This document shows, piece by piece, positions 36,026-43,820 of a stretch of DNA of 64,000 nt. This stretch comes from Ruminococcus sp. GTDB taxonomy: Bacteria > Bacillota > Clostridia > Oscillospirales > Ruminococcaceae. The stretch lies in assembly GCA_017529875.1 (NCBI GenBank), contig JAFXNC010000043.1:62001-126000 (forward strand). The letters run 5' to 3'. The notes under the pieces were generated by a model that worked only from the letters and a program-made list of their open reading frames with translations, did no database searches and was not told the origin of the DNA. Position 1 is the first letter of the stretch. Each line of letters begins with the position of its first letter. The translations under genes were made by a program, and so were the position numbers.

Positions 36026-36634
36026 TCAGATCACCTGCATGGCTGCGTCTTTGAGCTGGCAGTATCTCCAACCGTTTTCCTCGTAGGTGCAGAACTCTCC
36101 CTCCACGGTTATGGCCGAATACTTCTCCGGGTAGTCGTCAGGGTACTTGTGCTCGCCTTTGAGCTCAAATTCCATTCCCTGCTGACAGCAGGCCGCCGCA
36201 TCTGCGATGAACACCGCGAAGTAGTTTTTCTTGGTGCCCTCGTCGTAGGTCTGGTTGAAGGTGCCGGTCACACGGACTTTCTTGCCGATGTACTTCTCCG
36301 GCTGGCTGGTCATGTCGTAGACCTGAGCGTAGAGCAGGTTGGAGTTGAGCTTGGTCAGGTCGAGGTCTATGTCGCCGTCGGTAAGATCCATGGAACTCAG
36401 CTCCTCGCTGGGCCGGGTCTGAGCCGCGCTGTTGTCGGCATAGTACTGGGAGACCGCATCCTCGGCCTCCTTGATGACCTGATCGTCTATGGCGTTGAGA
36501 GATACGTCAGCCTCGCTTGCCGCCGCAGGAGCCGAGGAATTCTCCTTAGCCAGTATGCTGTCCACCTTGGACGTATCGCCGCAGGCTGTGAACATAAGCG
36601 CAGCCCCGGCTGCTATGAAAAGTCTTTTCATCAT
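36026..36634 (-). CDS. Lipoprotein of the zinc-uptake operon
   Basis: 202 residues. The signal MMKRLFIAAGAALMFTACG ends in a lipobox cysteine. A Ser/Ala/Asp-rich linker (about 20-85) leads to a domain with YIGKKVRVTGTFNQTY, YFAVFIADAAACCQQG and ITVEGEFCTYEENG, which looks like an OB-fold. Similar lipoproteins occur next to zinc ABC transporters in Clostridia. The paired cysteines in ACCQ may bind metal, but this is inference. AGGAGG precedes the ATG, which follows the znuB stop by four bases. Confidence 0.8.
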   Translation of the reverse strand: MMKRLFIAAGAALMFTACGDTSKVDSILAKENSSAPAAASEADVSLNAIDDQVIKEAEDAVSQYYADNSAAQTRPSEELSSMDLTDGDIDLDLTKLNSNLLYAQVYDMTSQPEKYIGKKVRVTGTFNQTYDEGTKKNYFAVFIADAAACCQQGMEFELKGEHKYPDDYPEKYSAITVEGEFCTYEENGWRYCQLKDAAMQVI

Positions 36635-36638
36635 TTGC

Positions 36639-37544
36639 TTATTCCCTCCTGAGAATTTTAGCCGTTATGGAAAACAGGAAAAACGCGATCATGTCGGCGG
36701 TAACTATGGTGGAGCCCACCGGCGTGGAAAAAAGTATGGAGGCGATGAGCCCCGAGCCCGCACAGACCACCGAGACCACTGCCGAGCAGATTATAACGCT
36801 TTTGAAGCTCTTGAATATGCGCATAGCAGACAGCGCCGGGAAGATTATCAGCGCCGAGATAAGCAGGGAGCCCACAAGGTTCATGGCCAGCACCACGATC
36901 AGCGAGGTGACCACCGCGATCAGCAGGTTGTAGCTGTTAGCTCTCACGCCTGTGGCCTGGGCGAAGCTCTCGTCAAAGGTCACGGCGAAGATCTGCTTGT
37001 AGAAGATCAGGAATATTGCGATCACCACTACCGCCAGTCCCACCGAGAGCCATACGTCGCTGATAGACAGGGTCAGTATGGAGGTGGAGCCGAACAGCGT
37101 GCTGCACACGTCGCCGGAAACGTTGGCGGAGGCGGAAAAGACGTTGACCAGCATATAGCCGATAGCCAGCGACCCCACCGAGATCATGGCAAGGGCTGAG
37201 TCGCCCTTGATCTTGGTGTTCTGTCCCGTTCGCAATAGCAGTATGGCGGCTATCAGCGTCACCGGCAGCACTATCACCATGCTGTTGGTCTTCTCGATGA
37301 CGTCGGTTATCCACCGGGCGAAGGCGTTGTCGCCGGAGGCGGCCTGCTTCACGGATACGTCCACCACCGTTGCCACCGACATGGCTCCGAAGGCTACGTG
37401 TGAAAGGCCGTCGCCGATGAAGGAGAAACGTTTCAGCACCAGCGTCACGCCCAGAAGCGATGAACACAGCGCCACCAGCAGTCCCACGATAAGGGCATAC
37501 CTCACCAGCGGAAAGCTGAAATAATAGGCCAGCTTGTCAAACAT
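36639..37544 (-). CDS. znuB: Zinc/manganese ABC transporter permease (ZnuB-like)
   Basis: 301 residues with about eight or nine membrane segments; an ABC-3 family permease. KRFSFIGDGLSHVAFGAMSVA and TFDESFAQATGVRANSYN are family signatures. The start MFDKLAYYF at 37544 overlaps the ATPase gene by eight bases and follows GGTGAGGGGA. With ZnuC and ZnuA it forms a high-affinity metal importer. Zinc is favoured by the Fur-type regulator and His/Glu-rich loop in ZnuA; manganese is not excluded. Confidence 0.9.
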   Translation of the reverse strand: MFDKLAYYFSFPLVRYALIVGLLVALCSSLLGVTLVLKRFSFIGDGLSHVAFGAMSVATVVDVSVKQAASGDNAFARWITDVIEKTNSMVIVLPVTLIAAILLLRTGQNTKIKGDSALAMISVGSLAIGYMLVNVFSASANVSGDVCSTLFGSTSILTLSISDVWLSVGLAVVVIAIFLIFYKQIFAVTFDESFAQATGVRANSYNLLIAVVTSLIVVLAMNLVGSLLISALIIFPALSAMRIFKSFKSVIICSAVVSVVCAGSGLIASILFSTPVGSTIVTADMIAFFLFSITAKILRRE

Positions 37545-38301
37545 TCCCCTCACCCCGCTTTTCATCAGTATCTGTATCTGAGGCAGGCACGGCTCCCTCT
37601 CCCGACTCGGTGATGACGAAGCTCTTGCCTATCCGGCTGGAAAGATAATCCTCCCGGGTGCCGAAGAACAGCTGCTCCTTGCTGCCGATGTGGAGTATAT
37701 GAGTGGCGTACTTTATGGCTGAAACGTCGTGGCTCACCATTATCATGGTGACGCCGCCGCGGTTGAGCTCCCCGATGAGCTCGTAAAGCTCGGTCTGAGC
37801 TCTTGGGTCAAGTCCCGTCACGGGCTCGTCAAGCAGCAGTATCTTGCTGGTGGCGCACAGCGCCCTTGCCAGCAGCACCCTCTGCTGCTGACCGCCGGAA
37901 AGCTCCCTGTAACACCGGTTCGCCAAATGAGATATGCCCAGGCGCTCCATGTTCTCGTCGGCAAGAGCTTTCTCCTGCTTGTTGTAGAAGGGTCGGAGCC
38001 CCGACCTTTTCAGGCAGCCGGAGCGCACGATCTCTCTTACCGAGGCGGGGAAATCCCGCTGAACTACGGTCTGCTGGGGCAGATAGCCCACGCCCCCCGC
38101 GATATCCTCCCCCCGGACGATCTCGCCCTCCATGGGGGTGATAAGTCCGAGCAGCGCCTTGACAAGGGTGCTTTTTCCCGAGCCGTTCTCGCCGAGGATA
38201 CACAGGTAATCACCGCTTGAAACGGTGAAGTGCAGCCCCTCGGTAACTGCCCGCCCCTCGTAGCCGAGGGTGACATTTTTGCATATCAGCTGCTCAGACA
38301 T
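37537..38301 (-). CDS. znuC: Zinc ABC transporter ATP-binding protein (ZnuC-like)
   Basis: 254 residues. Walker A GENGSGKSTLVKALLG (about 37-52), YLPQQTVVQRDFPASVREIV, signature LSGGQQQRVLLARAL and Walker B ILLLDEPVTGLDP are intact; the PVTGLDP variant is typical of metal importers. The C-terminal tail ends with a short charged stretch. A terminator-like hairpin separates it from znuA upstream, so it depends on read-through or an unseen promoter. Confidence 0.92.
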   Translation of the reverse strand: MSEQLICKNVTLGYEGRAVTEGLHFTVSSGDYLCILGENGSGKSTLVKALLGLITPMEGEIVRGEDIAGGVGYLPQQTVVQRDFPASVREIVRSGCLKRSGLRPFYNKQEKALADENMERLGISHLANRCYRELSGGQQQRVLLARALCATSKILLLDEPVTGLDPRAQTELYELIGELNRGGVTMIMVSHDVSAIKYATHILHIGSKEQLFFGTREDYLSSRIGKSFVITESGEGAVPASDTDTDEKRGEGNV

Positions 38302-38365
38302 AATGACCTCCGTTTATCTTCTGTGATGTATCTTACCGCCGCCCGTTACAGCCTCGGTAAAGCAC

Positions 38366-38405
38366 GAAAAAGCATTACCCCCCGCACAGGCGGGGGAATG
38401 CTTTT
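38366..38405 (-). terminator. Terminator-like hairpin between znuA and znuC
   Basis: On the minus strand AAAAGCATTCCCCCG pairs with CGGGGGGTAATGCTTTT, followed by TTTTTC. It starts ten bases after the znuA stop and could reduce znuCB expression relative to the binding protein. Confidence 0.8.
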
Positions 38406-38414
38406 AACGCCTTC

Positions 38415-39443
38415 TTATTTTACGTGCTGTTTGAGCACCTCAAGGTTCTTTTCCATCATGCTCAGATAGGTCTCGCCGTTGTTGATGCGGTCTGTGGTAA
38501 CAGACTGTATCGAGTCGAGAACTGCTGTCTGCGCGGACTTGGCCTTGCTGCTCTCGATTATGGTATTGGCGATCTTGCCGTCGCTGTTCTCAATTGTGTA
38601 AACCGTATCGGCGTTCAGCTCGTCCACCTTGCCCGCTAAGAATGTGACAGTCTCGAAGCTTGCCTCGGTCTCGGCGGAGCAGCCTACGAATGCCGCATAG
38701 TAGTCAAAGCCGTAATCCTCCACGAAGTACCTGAAGGGGAAACGGTCGCCGAAGATCAGCGTCTTGTTCTTAGCGCCGTCGGCAAGTGCCTTGAAATCGC
38801 CGTCCAGCTTGTCCAGCTTCTCGGAGTAAGCGGCGAGATTATTCTTGTAGGAGTCAGCGTTGTCCTTATCGACAGCCGAAAGCTCCTCAGTCATCTTCTC
38901 ACAGATGGTCTTGGCGTTGCGCACCGAGAGCCAAACGTGCTCGTCGTACTCGGGAGCCTCGTCGTGGCCTTCGTGTTCTTCCTCTTCTTCCTCTTCGCCC
39001 TGCATACCCTCCTTGACCTCCTCGGTCTTGGCGGCTGAGCCTATGGCAGGCAGCAGAGCCACGCGGCGGATATCCTTGTTGGTGGCGTTAGCCAGAGCGT
39101 CCTCAGCCCATTCGTCGGACTCTCCGCCCACATACACGAACAGGTCGCAGGTGGATATTTTCAGTATATCGTCAGCGGTGGGCTGGAAGGAGTGCATATC
39201 CACGCCCTTGCCCAGCAGGTAGGTGATCTCAACGTTGTCGGTGCCCTTGGTCAGCTCTCTTGCCCAGTCATAGGCGGCAAAGGCGGTGCAGACGATCTGC
39301 TTCTTATCAGAGCTGCCTGCCGGGGATGCCGCAGATACGGTAGAACCGTCAGCCGAGCTGCTGCTTGCATTTCCGCAGCTTGCCATACCCAGAGCCACAG
39401 CTCCGCAAAGAGCAGCCGCGATCATTTTTCTTAAACTTATCAT
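38415..39443 (-). CDS. znuA: Zinc-binding lipoprotein of ABC transporter (ZnuA/AdcA-like)
   Basis: 342 residues. The signal peptide ends in the lipobox GMASCG. The cluster A-I fold is shown by FAAYDWARELTKGTDNVEI, DMHSFQPTADDI, FVYVGGESDEW, DEHVWLS and IFGDRFPFRYFVEDYGFDYYAA. An acidic-His loop (EEEEEEEHEGHDE, about 150-165) is the typical metal-sensing loop of zinc rather than manganese receptors. ATG at 39443 has GGAGG ten bases upstream; an upstream start at 39467 lies before this site. It is in the Zur-controlled run. Confidence 0.92.
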   Translation of the reverse strand: MISLRKMIAAALCGAVALGMASCGNASSSSADGSTVSAASPAGSSDKKQIVCTAFAAYDWARELTKGTDNVEITYLLGKGVDMHSFQPTADDILKISTCDLFVYVGGESDEWAEDALANATNKDIRRVALLPAIGSAAKTEEVKEGMQGEEEEEEEHEGHDEAPEYDEHVWLSVRNAKTICEKMTEELSAVDKDNADSYKNNLAAYSEKLDKLDGDFKALADGAKNKTLIFGDRFPFRYFVEDYGFDYYAAFVGCSAETEASFETVTFLAGKVDELNADTVYTIENSDGKIANTIIESSKAKSAQTAVLDSIQSVTTDRINNGETYLSMMEKNLEVLKQHVK

Positions 39444-39503
39444 AACAGTATACCTCCGTGATCTCAATAGTAAGCTTTTGTCCGTATCAGATAAGCTTAC
39501 CCG

Positions 39504-39797
39504 TCAGCTCAGGAGCAGCACCCTGAGAGTGAAAAGAGTGTCGTTCCTTTCGGAGGCTCGTTCCTCTTTTATCCTTTCAAACGCGGCGAAGAACACCGCG
39601 ATAACAGCCGCCGCCGAGGCACATACAGCGCCTGCGGTGAGCAGTCTCTCGCAGTTTTCCAGCTGCTCGCAGATGCGGCAGCCCTCGCCTTCACATTCAT
39701 GGCAGCAGCAGACCGCCTCATAGGCAGCCGCCCCGAATATCAGCAGCGTGAATATCAGCACGAATGCTCCCGCCGCTATCCTCAGTCTCTTAGTCAC
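39504..39797 (-). CDS. Cys-rich small membrane protein of the zur operon
   Basis: 97 residues with a GTG start; AAGGAGTG overlapping the zur stop lies eight bases upstream. Two membrane segments (about 6-26 and 53-72) flank a loop CCCHECEGEGCRICEQLENC that holds seven cysteines and a histidine, a plausible zinc ligand set. The C-terminus is charged (KEERASERND). Small proteins of this kind occur between zur and znuA genes in Clostridia. No function is known to me. It may buffer or sense metal at the membrane (inference). Confidence 0.75.
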   Translation of the reverse strand: MTKRLRIAAGAFVLIFTLLIFGAAAYEAVCCCHECEGEGCRICEQLENCERLLTAGAVCASAAAVIAVFFAAFERIKEERASERNDTLFTLRVLLLS

Positions 39798-39803
39798 GGC
39801 GGT

Positions 39804-40217
39804 TCACTCCTTGCTCTGGCTGCATTTACCGCAGACCCCGGTGAGCACCATGCCGGTATCGAGGGTAAAGCCCTCGTCCTCCAGGAGGCTCTCGGCGAGC
39901 TTTTCGGAGCTCTTGTGATCCATATGCAGCAATTCCCCGCAGACGCGGCATTTCATATGCAGGTGGTCGGCGCAGTCGGCATTATCGGTGAGCTGATAAA
40001 CGAACTCTCTGCCGATGCCGTTGACGGTACGCTTAACGCGCCCCTCGGCGACCAGCTCCTTGATAAGCCGGTAGGCGGTACTTTCGGAGGGAGCCTTGGG
40101 GCACTCGGGATCGTTTTTCATTTCTTCGACGATCTCGGAGACAGTAAGAGCGCGGGAGCAATTCTTTTCGAGGAATCTCATAAGCTGCTCATGGGCAGCG
40201 GTCTTATACTTAGCCAC
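39804..40217 (-). CDS. zur: Fur-family metalloregulator, probable Zur
   Basis: 137 residues. The winged-helix part (LTVSEIVEEMKND...STAYRLIKELVAEGRVKR) is followed by metal-site residues HLHMKCRVCGELLHMDH and a C-terminal CGKC pair, giving the structural CxxC...CxxC zinc site of Fur proteins. The gene order with zinc uptake genes suggests Zur. The GTG start at 40217 is chosen because AAGGAGG lies eight bases upstream; an in-frame TTG at 40238 precedes this site. Two Fur-type boxes overlap its transcription start, implying autoregulation. Confidence 0.88.
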   Translation of the reverse strand: MAKYKTAAHEQLMRFLEKNCSRALTVSEIVEEMKNDPECPKAPSESTAYRLIKELVAEGRVKRTVNGIGREFVYQLTDNADCADHLHMKCRVCGELLHMDHKSSEKLAESLLEDEGFTLDTGMVLTGVCGKCSQSKE

Positions 40218-40240
40218 GGCTTTGACCTCCTTCGACAAAT

Positions 40241-40274
40241 TTGAAAGTTACTCTCATTTGAAAGTAACTCTCAA
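40241..40274. promoter_or_regulatory. Two tandem Fur/Zur-type operators
   Basis: TTGAAAGTTACTCTCAT (40241-40257) and TTGAAAGTAACTCTCAA (40258-40274) abut. Each is an imperfect 8-1-8 inverted repeat (TTGAAAGT / ACTCTCAA), the layout of Fur-family boxes. They lie between the -10 element and the ribosome site of zur, where a bound repressor would block transcription. Confidence 0.8.
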
Positions 40275-40280
40275 TTTTGC

Positions 40281-40309
40281 ATTATAGCACAGCGGGGACA
40301 GGAAGTCAA
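40281..40309 (-). promoter_or_regulatory. Promoter of the zur-znu operon
   Basis: On the minus strand TTGACT (40309-40304), 17 bases, TATAAT (40286-40281). Transcription would start at the edge of the operators at 40241-40274. Confidence 0.82.
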
Positions 40310-40371
40310 CAGGGGGAGGGAATGTTTTCACTTTGTTAATAATTGTTGGTTTTGGGGGCTGCGTACTATTC

Positions 40372-40546
40372 TAAATGGGGGGCAGAGCCCCCAGTTTCTT
40401 GCGAGCACAGACGAGCAAGAAACTTCCCCCGGCTCGTCGGGGCTCGACCTTTGGGGCGGCGTTCACTCCGGTTATCTAAATGGGGGCTGCCGCCCCCATA
40501 CCCCCGGCTTCGTCGGGGCTCGTCCTTTGGGGCGGCGTTCACTCCG
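40372..40546. repeat. Two copies of a GC-rich hairpin repeat
   Basis: Copy 1 (40372-40470) and copy 2 (40477-40546) both start TAAATGGGGG and end with the same stretch from CCCCCGGCT to GCGTTCACTCCG. Each begins with a G/C hairpin (GGGGGGCAGAGCCCCC and GGGGGCTGCCGCCCCC) and has a second one (CCCCCGG...TCGGGG). Copy 1 carries an extra hairpin GTTTCTTGC/GCAAGAAAC. They fill the gap between the zur promoter and spoIIID. The remainder, 40547-40685, has no recognised feature. Confidence 0.8.
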
Positions 40547-40700
40547 TTCCCTTTGGTCGCTACGCTCCCGCCGGTCTCTCCGTTCACTCTGCCCCAAAAG
40601 CCCCTCCTCGCCGTTGCTATCCACCAATACCCCTCGCCTGTTCTATTTCCCCCTGCCGTCACATATACTCTAATACAAATAAGCATTGGAGTTGAGACAG

Positions 40701-40976
40701 ATGACAGAGACAGAGAAGGAACGTGCCGTTATGCTTGGGGAGTATGCCGTCAGAAACAAGGCTACCGTCCGGGCTGCGGCTAAGCATTTCGGGATCAGTA
40801 AATCAACTGTCCACAAAGATCTCACGGAACGGCTCCCCAAGACCGCACCCGCCCTCTTTTTGCAGGTGCGGGAGCTGCTGGAGCTCAACAAAAGAGAACG
40901 TCATATCCGGGGAGGCCTCGCCACCAAGCACAAATACGAGCTCTCCCGCAGGAACGATAAACCCCGGGAGCCCTGA
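40701..40976 (+). CDS. spoIIID: Sporulation transcriptional regulator SpoIIID
   Basis: 91 residues. The helix-turn-helix TVRAAAKHFGISKSTVHKDL (about 24-43) followed by TERLP and the basic C-terminal segment RHIRGGLATKHKYE match Bacillus SpoIIID closely. SpoIIID switches mother-cell sigma-E genes on and off during endospore formation. ATG at 40701 has GGAG nine bases upstream; the TTG at 40686 is less likely. It is monocistronic, followed by a terminator. Members of Ruminococcus are generally regarded as non-sporulating, so its presence is notable. Confidence 0.9.
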   Translation: MTETEKERAVMLGEYAVRNKATVRAAAKHFGISKSTVHKDLTERLPKTAPALFLQVRELLELNKRERHIRGGLATKHKYELSRRNDKPREP

Positions 40977-40984
40977 CGCCCCCG

Positions 40985-41030
40985 GACAAAAGGAGCCCGG
41001 CACCGCTCTTGGCTGTGCCGGGCTTTTGTC
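40985..41030 (+). terminator. Terminator of spoIIID
   Basis: GACAAAAG-GAGCCCGGCAC pairs with GTGCCGGGCTTTTGTC. The outer A/T pairs make it usable from both directions, serving also the gene at 41050-41778. Confidence 0.8.
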
Positions 41031-41049
41031 AGGGCTCGCGCCCATGTTA

Positions 41050-41778
41050 TCAGATAGAAAACAGCGAATCGGATTTCTTTTCCTTCTTGCGCTTTTTGCG
41101 GTTCTCGCGGATCTGCTCGAGAGGGTCGCCGAACATTTCCTTGGCCTTCTCGTGGTCGAGGGTCTTGGGCTGCTCTTCGGGAACAGACATCAGAGAGGTC
41201 ATCTGCGAGAAAAGCTGCTTCTGCTCGAATACGCCCACAGCGTCCTCACAGGTCTCAGCCTCGCCGTTCTCAACGATCTCCACGATCTGGTCGATGTTGT
41301 CCATATAGTCCAGGGACATGAAGTCGATCCTCTTCTGGAGAGCCTTGTAGTAATCGTCACGCTGGCGGACAAGCTGCTGGTCTCTGGTCTCCAGCACCTC
41401 GATCTGCTCCTTGATGCCGTTGTTTACGTCGCGCTGGTTCTCGATAGCCTCGGAAAGGCGGTATCTCTGTACAGCCACGCCGATAGCGGCACCGGCTCCC
41501 GCGCCCACCGCAACGGTGATAAGTCCCGCGATCCACGAACCGGATGCGAGCCATACTATCAGACCGATAGCAAGACCTACTGCACCGCCCACAACGATGG
41601 CATGAATGACCTTGCTCTTGAAATCGAATTCCTTCTCGACATCGTACTGATTGCGGATATAGCTTTTCAGATATTCTTTATTCTGCTGATTGACGTTTAC
41701 GGCTTCCTCGAACTGGTAGTACCGCTCAATAAAAGCCTTCGCCTGCTTGACACGTTCAAGCTCAGTCATTTCGGCCAT
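41050..41778 (-). CDS. Membrane protein with coiled coils, unknown function
   Basis: 242 residues. An N-terminal charged helix (about 1-58) is followed by two glycine-rich membrane segments (about 60-80 and 84-103; GGAVGLAIGLIVWLA and VGAGAGAAIGVAV). A coiled coil (about 108-160; ENQRDVNNGIKEQIEVL) and a very basic tail (RENRKKRKKEKKS) complete it. No catalytic motif is seen. It has its own promoter and stands alone. It could be a cell-envelope scaffold; this is speculation. Confidence 0.75.
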   Translation of the reverse strand: MAEMTELERVKQAKAFIERYYQFEEAVNVNQQNKEYLKSYIRNQYDVEKEFDFKSKVIHAIVVGGAVGLAIGLIVWLASGSWIAGLITVAVGAGAGAAIGVAVQRYRLSEAIENQRDVNNGIKEQIEVLETRDQQLVRQRDDYYKALQKRIDFMSLDYMDNIDQIVEIVENGEAETCEDAVGVFEQKQLFSQMTSLMSVPEEQPKTLDHEKAKEMFGDPLEQIRENRKKRKKEKKSDSLFSI

Positions 41779-41837
41779 TCATCTCTACCCCTTGAAATAT
41801 AATAATTGTTAAAAAACTAAATGAACTATCAGTTTTT

Positions 41838-41866
41838 AGTATATCACAAAGCTATTTGAATGTCAA
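41838..41866 (-). promoter_or_regulatory. Promoter of the coiled-coil membrane protein gene
   Basis: On the minus strand TTGACA (41866-41861), 17 bases, TATACT (41843-41838). Confidence 0.8.
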
Positions 41867-42064
41867 TCTTTTTTTCAACAATTAATATATTAATTTTACA
41901 CATCGGGTGAACAGTTTATCAAAAATGTAATATGCGCTCCCCGCCCGGAGACAAAAAGCTGTCAGGGAACCGCCCCCGTCGTCCGGGAGATTGTATGAAA
42001 TGCGCGCAGCCGCCGCCAAGGGGGAAAAGCAAATTGTTTAAAGCGCCAAAATTTGAGTTTTTAC

Positions 42065-42093
42065 TTGCGAAATGCGGCAGCCGGTATTATAAT
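42065..42093 (+). promoter_or_regulatory. Probable promoter of the antiporter gene
   Basis: TTGCGA (42065-42070), 17 bases, TATAAT (42088-42093). Apart from this and the divergent promoter at 41838-41866, the 41779-42143 gap shows only AT-rich sequence and no repeat. Confidence 0.65.
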
Positions 42094-42143
42094 AGTATTG
42101 GCCGTCAGGCTGACTTATATATTCTGAAAGAAGTGCTGCCGTT

Positions 42144-43355
42144 TTGGATAAGATCGGATTTTTCCGGGATCTTGCTATCATATTTCTGTGCGCGAAGATA
42201 ATGGGACTTGCCGCCCAGAAGCTCAAAGCCCCCCAGGTGGTGGGCGAGATCGTGGCGGGTCTGCTCATAGGCCCCTCCATTTTCGGCTTTGTGGAGCAGT
42301 CGGAGTTTCTTTCCATGATGGCTCAGATAGGCGTGGTGCTGCTGATGTTCAGCGCCGGCATCGAGACCAATATGCGCGACCTGTTAAAGACCGGCCCCAA
42401 GGCTCTCGCCATTGCCTGCGTGGGCGTGCTGGTGCCCCTCGGAGGCGGTACGCTGCTTTACGGAGCCTTCTACGGCTTCGGTGACTTCGGCAGCGAGAAG
42501 TTCCTCTCGGCGGTGTTCATCGGCACTATCATGACCGCGACTTCCGTGGGCATCACGGTGCAGGCCCTTAAAGAGCTGGGCAGGCTCAAAGGCCACATCG
42601 GCACCCTCATAACCAGCGCCGCCATAATCGACGACGTCATCGGTATAATCGTGCTCACTTTCGTCATCGGCTTCAAGAACCCCGAGAGCCACCCCATGGA
42701 CGTGGTGCTGCATACCGGACTGTTCATACTGTTCTCGGTGGGCGTGGGCGTGGTCTGCTACTATATATTCAAGTTCATCGACAAGCGTTACCCCCACCAG
42801 CGCCGCGTACCCATACTGGGACTTGCGCTGTGTATGTTCCTGGCCTATGCCGCCGAGGAATACTTCGGCATCGCCGACATCACCGGCGCTTACGTGGCGG
42901 GACTTATCCTCTGCTCGCTCCATGACTCCAACTACATCGCCCGCAAGATCGACATCAACTCCTACATGATGTTCGGCCCCGTGTTCTTTGCAAGTATCGG
43001 CATCAAGACCCAGTTCGACGGCTTCACCCCGGAGCTGCTGCTGTTCTCGCTGTGCTTCGTGGCGGTGGCGATGCTCACCAAGGTCATCGGCTGCGGCCTG
43101 ACCGCCCGCCTCATGAAGTACAATATGCGCGACAGCCTCAAGGTCGGCGTAGGCATGATGACAAGAGGCGAGGTGGCGCTGATAGTTTCCCAGAAGGGCC
43201 TTTCTGTCGGCATGATGGACGCGAAGTACTTCACCTCGGTGATCCTGCTGATAATCGTATCCTCCATCTTGACCCCCATAATCCTCAAGCTGCTCTACCG
43301 CGGAGAGCCGGAGGAAACAGAGCCGGAAGTCCCCGCAGAGGCTCAGACAACATAA
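42144..43355 (+). CDS. Cation:proton antiporter, CPA2 family
   Basis: 403 residues with about 11-12 membrane segments. APQVVGEIVAGLLIGPSIFGF, GIETNMRDL, IGTIMTATSVGITVQALKELG, SAAIIDDVIGIIVL and MMTRGEVALIVSQKG are typical of Kef/NapA-type Na+/H+ or K+/H+ exchangers. The paired acidic residues (IIDD) are the ion-binding site. The protein ends without a C-terminal TrkA-N domain. The start is a TTG at 42144 with a weak ribosome site; the next ATG (42201) would remove part of the first helix. Confidence 0.88.
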   Translation: MDKIGFFRDLAIIFLCAKIMGLAAQKLKAPQVVGEIVAGLLIGPSIFGFVEQSEFLSMMAQIGVVLLMFSAGIETNMRDLLKTGPKALAIACVGVLVPLGGGTLLYGAFYGFGDFGSEKFLSAVFIGTIMTATSVGITVQALKELGRLKGHIGTLITSAAIIDDVIGIIVLTFVIGFKNPESHPMDVVLHTGLFILFSVGVGVVCYYIFKFIDKRYPHQRRVPILGLALCMFLAYAAEEYFGIADITGAYVAGLILCSLHDSNYIARKIDINSYMMFGPVFFASIGIKTQFDGFTPELLLFSLCFVAVAMLTKVIGCGLTARLMKYNMRDSLKVGVGMMTRGEVALIVSQKGLSVGMMDAKYFTSVILLIIVSSILTPIILKLLYRGEPEETEPEVPAEAQTT

Positions 43356-43385
43356 AAACCAGGGCGCCGGGAAACGCGCCGCCGC

Positions 43386-43544
43386 TAATAAAATAAAGAA
43401 TAAAGAATAAAAAGAAAGAATAAAGAATAAAAAAGGTATCGCCTCCGGCGATGATTTCAAAAATCGTCCGCAAAGCGGACTCCGGAGAGCTTTAGCTCTC
43501 TTTTATTCTTTATTCTTTATTATTATTCTTTCTTCTTTATTATA
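43386..43544. repeat. Modular palindromic repeat, copy II
   Basis: Flanked by AATAAAGAATAAAGAATA (about 43388-43430) and TTATTCTTTATTCTTTATT (about 43503-43540). The core has TCGCC-TCC-GGCGA, GTCCGC-AAA-GCGGAC and a third hairpin GAGAGC-TTTA-GCTCTC (43485-43500). It lies between the converging antiporter gene and the small RNA on the minus strand. Confidence 0.87.
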
Positions 43545-43551
43545 GCAGAGC

Positions 43552-43585
43552 AGGCACTTCTGTCACAAAACTGACAGAAGTGCCT
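43552..43585. other. Perfect 14-bp hairpin without T-run
   Basis: AGGCACTTCTGTCA (43552-43565) pairs with TGACAGAAGTGCCT (43572-43585) around CAAAAC. It is adjacent to repeat copy II and may help end transcription from either side, but neither strand has a following T-run. Confidence 0.7.
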
Positions 43586-43650
43586 TGACTAATACTTCTT
43601 TGTCGCGCCTGCGCTTTTCCGGCATTCGGTCGGATCCGAAGACCCTAAAT

Positions 43651-43820
43651 AAAAAGACCGCCTTGCCGTCGTATGGCGAAATAAAACCCGCAATTAAGCA
43701 GGTGGGTGTCCCCCCATGGGTTCGCGCTCCCTTCGTCCGTAGCCCGAAGCAGCCGAAGCGGTCCGGGTCGGGAGGTCTGCAGTCCGCTTCCGGAGACAGG
43801 ACTCCCTATAAAGTGATGTG
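43651..43820 (-). ncRNA. Candidate structured small RNA, class unknown
   Basis: On the minus strand an extended -10 TGGTATAAT (43832-43825 region; -10 at 43830-43825) is followed by about 165 bases of GC-rich sequence in an AT-rich surrounding. A T-run at 43655-43651 follows GGCGGTC. Hairpins include GGGAG...CTCCC enclosing TCCG-GAAG-CGGA, a CCGAAGC-repeat stem and GGGTG/CACCC. No ORF on either strand looks coding. It stands alone between a DUF1292 gene and repeat copy II. I tested it by eye against SRP RNA, 6S RNA, tmRNA and RNase P and could not assign it; 6S-like is possible. Confidence 0.5.

Noticed and set aside
43651-43820. SRP RNA, tmRNA or RNase P RNA in the small RNA candidate
   Set aside because: The SRP GGTCCGGAAGGAAGCAGC core, the tmRNA tRNA-like ends and the RNase P conserved blocks are all absent.
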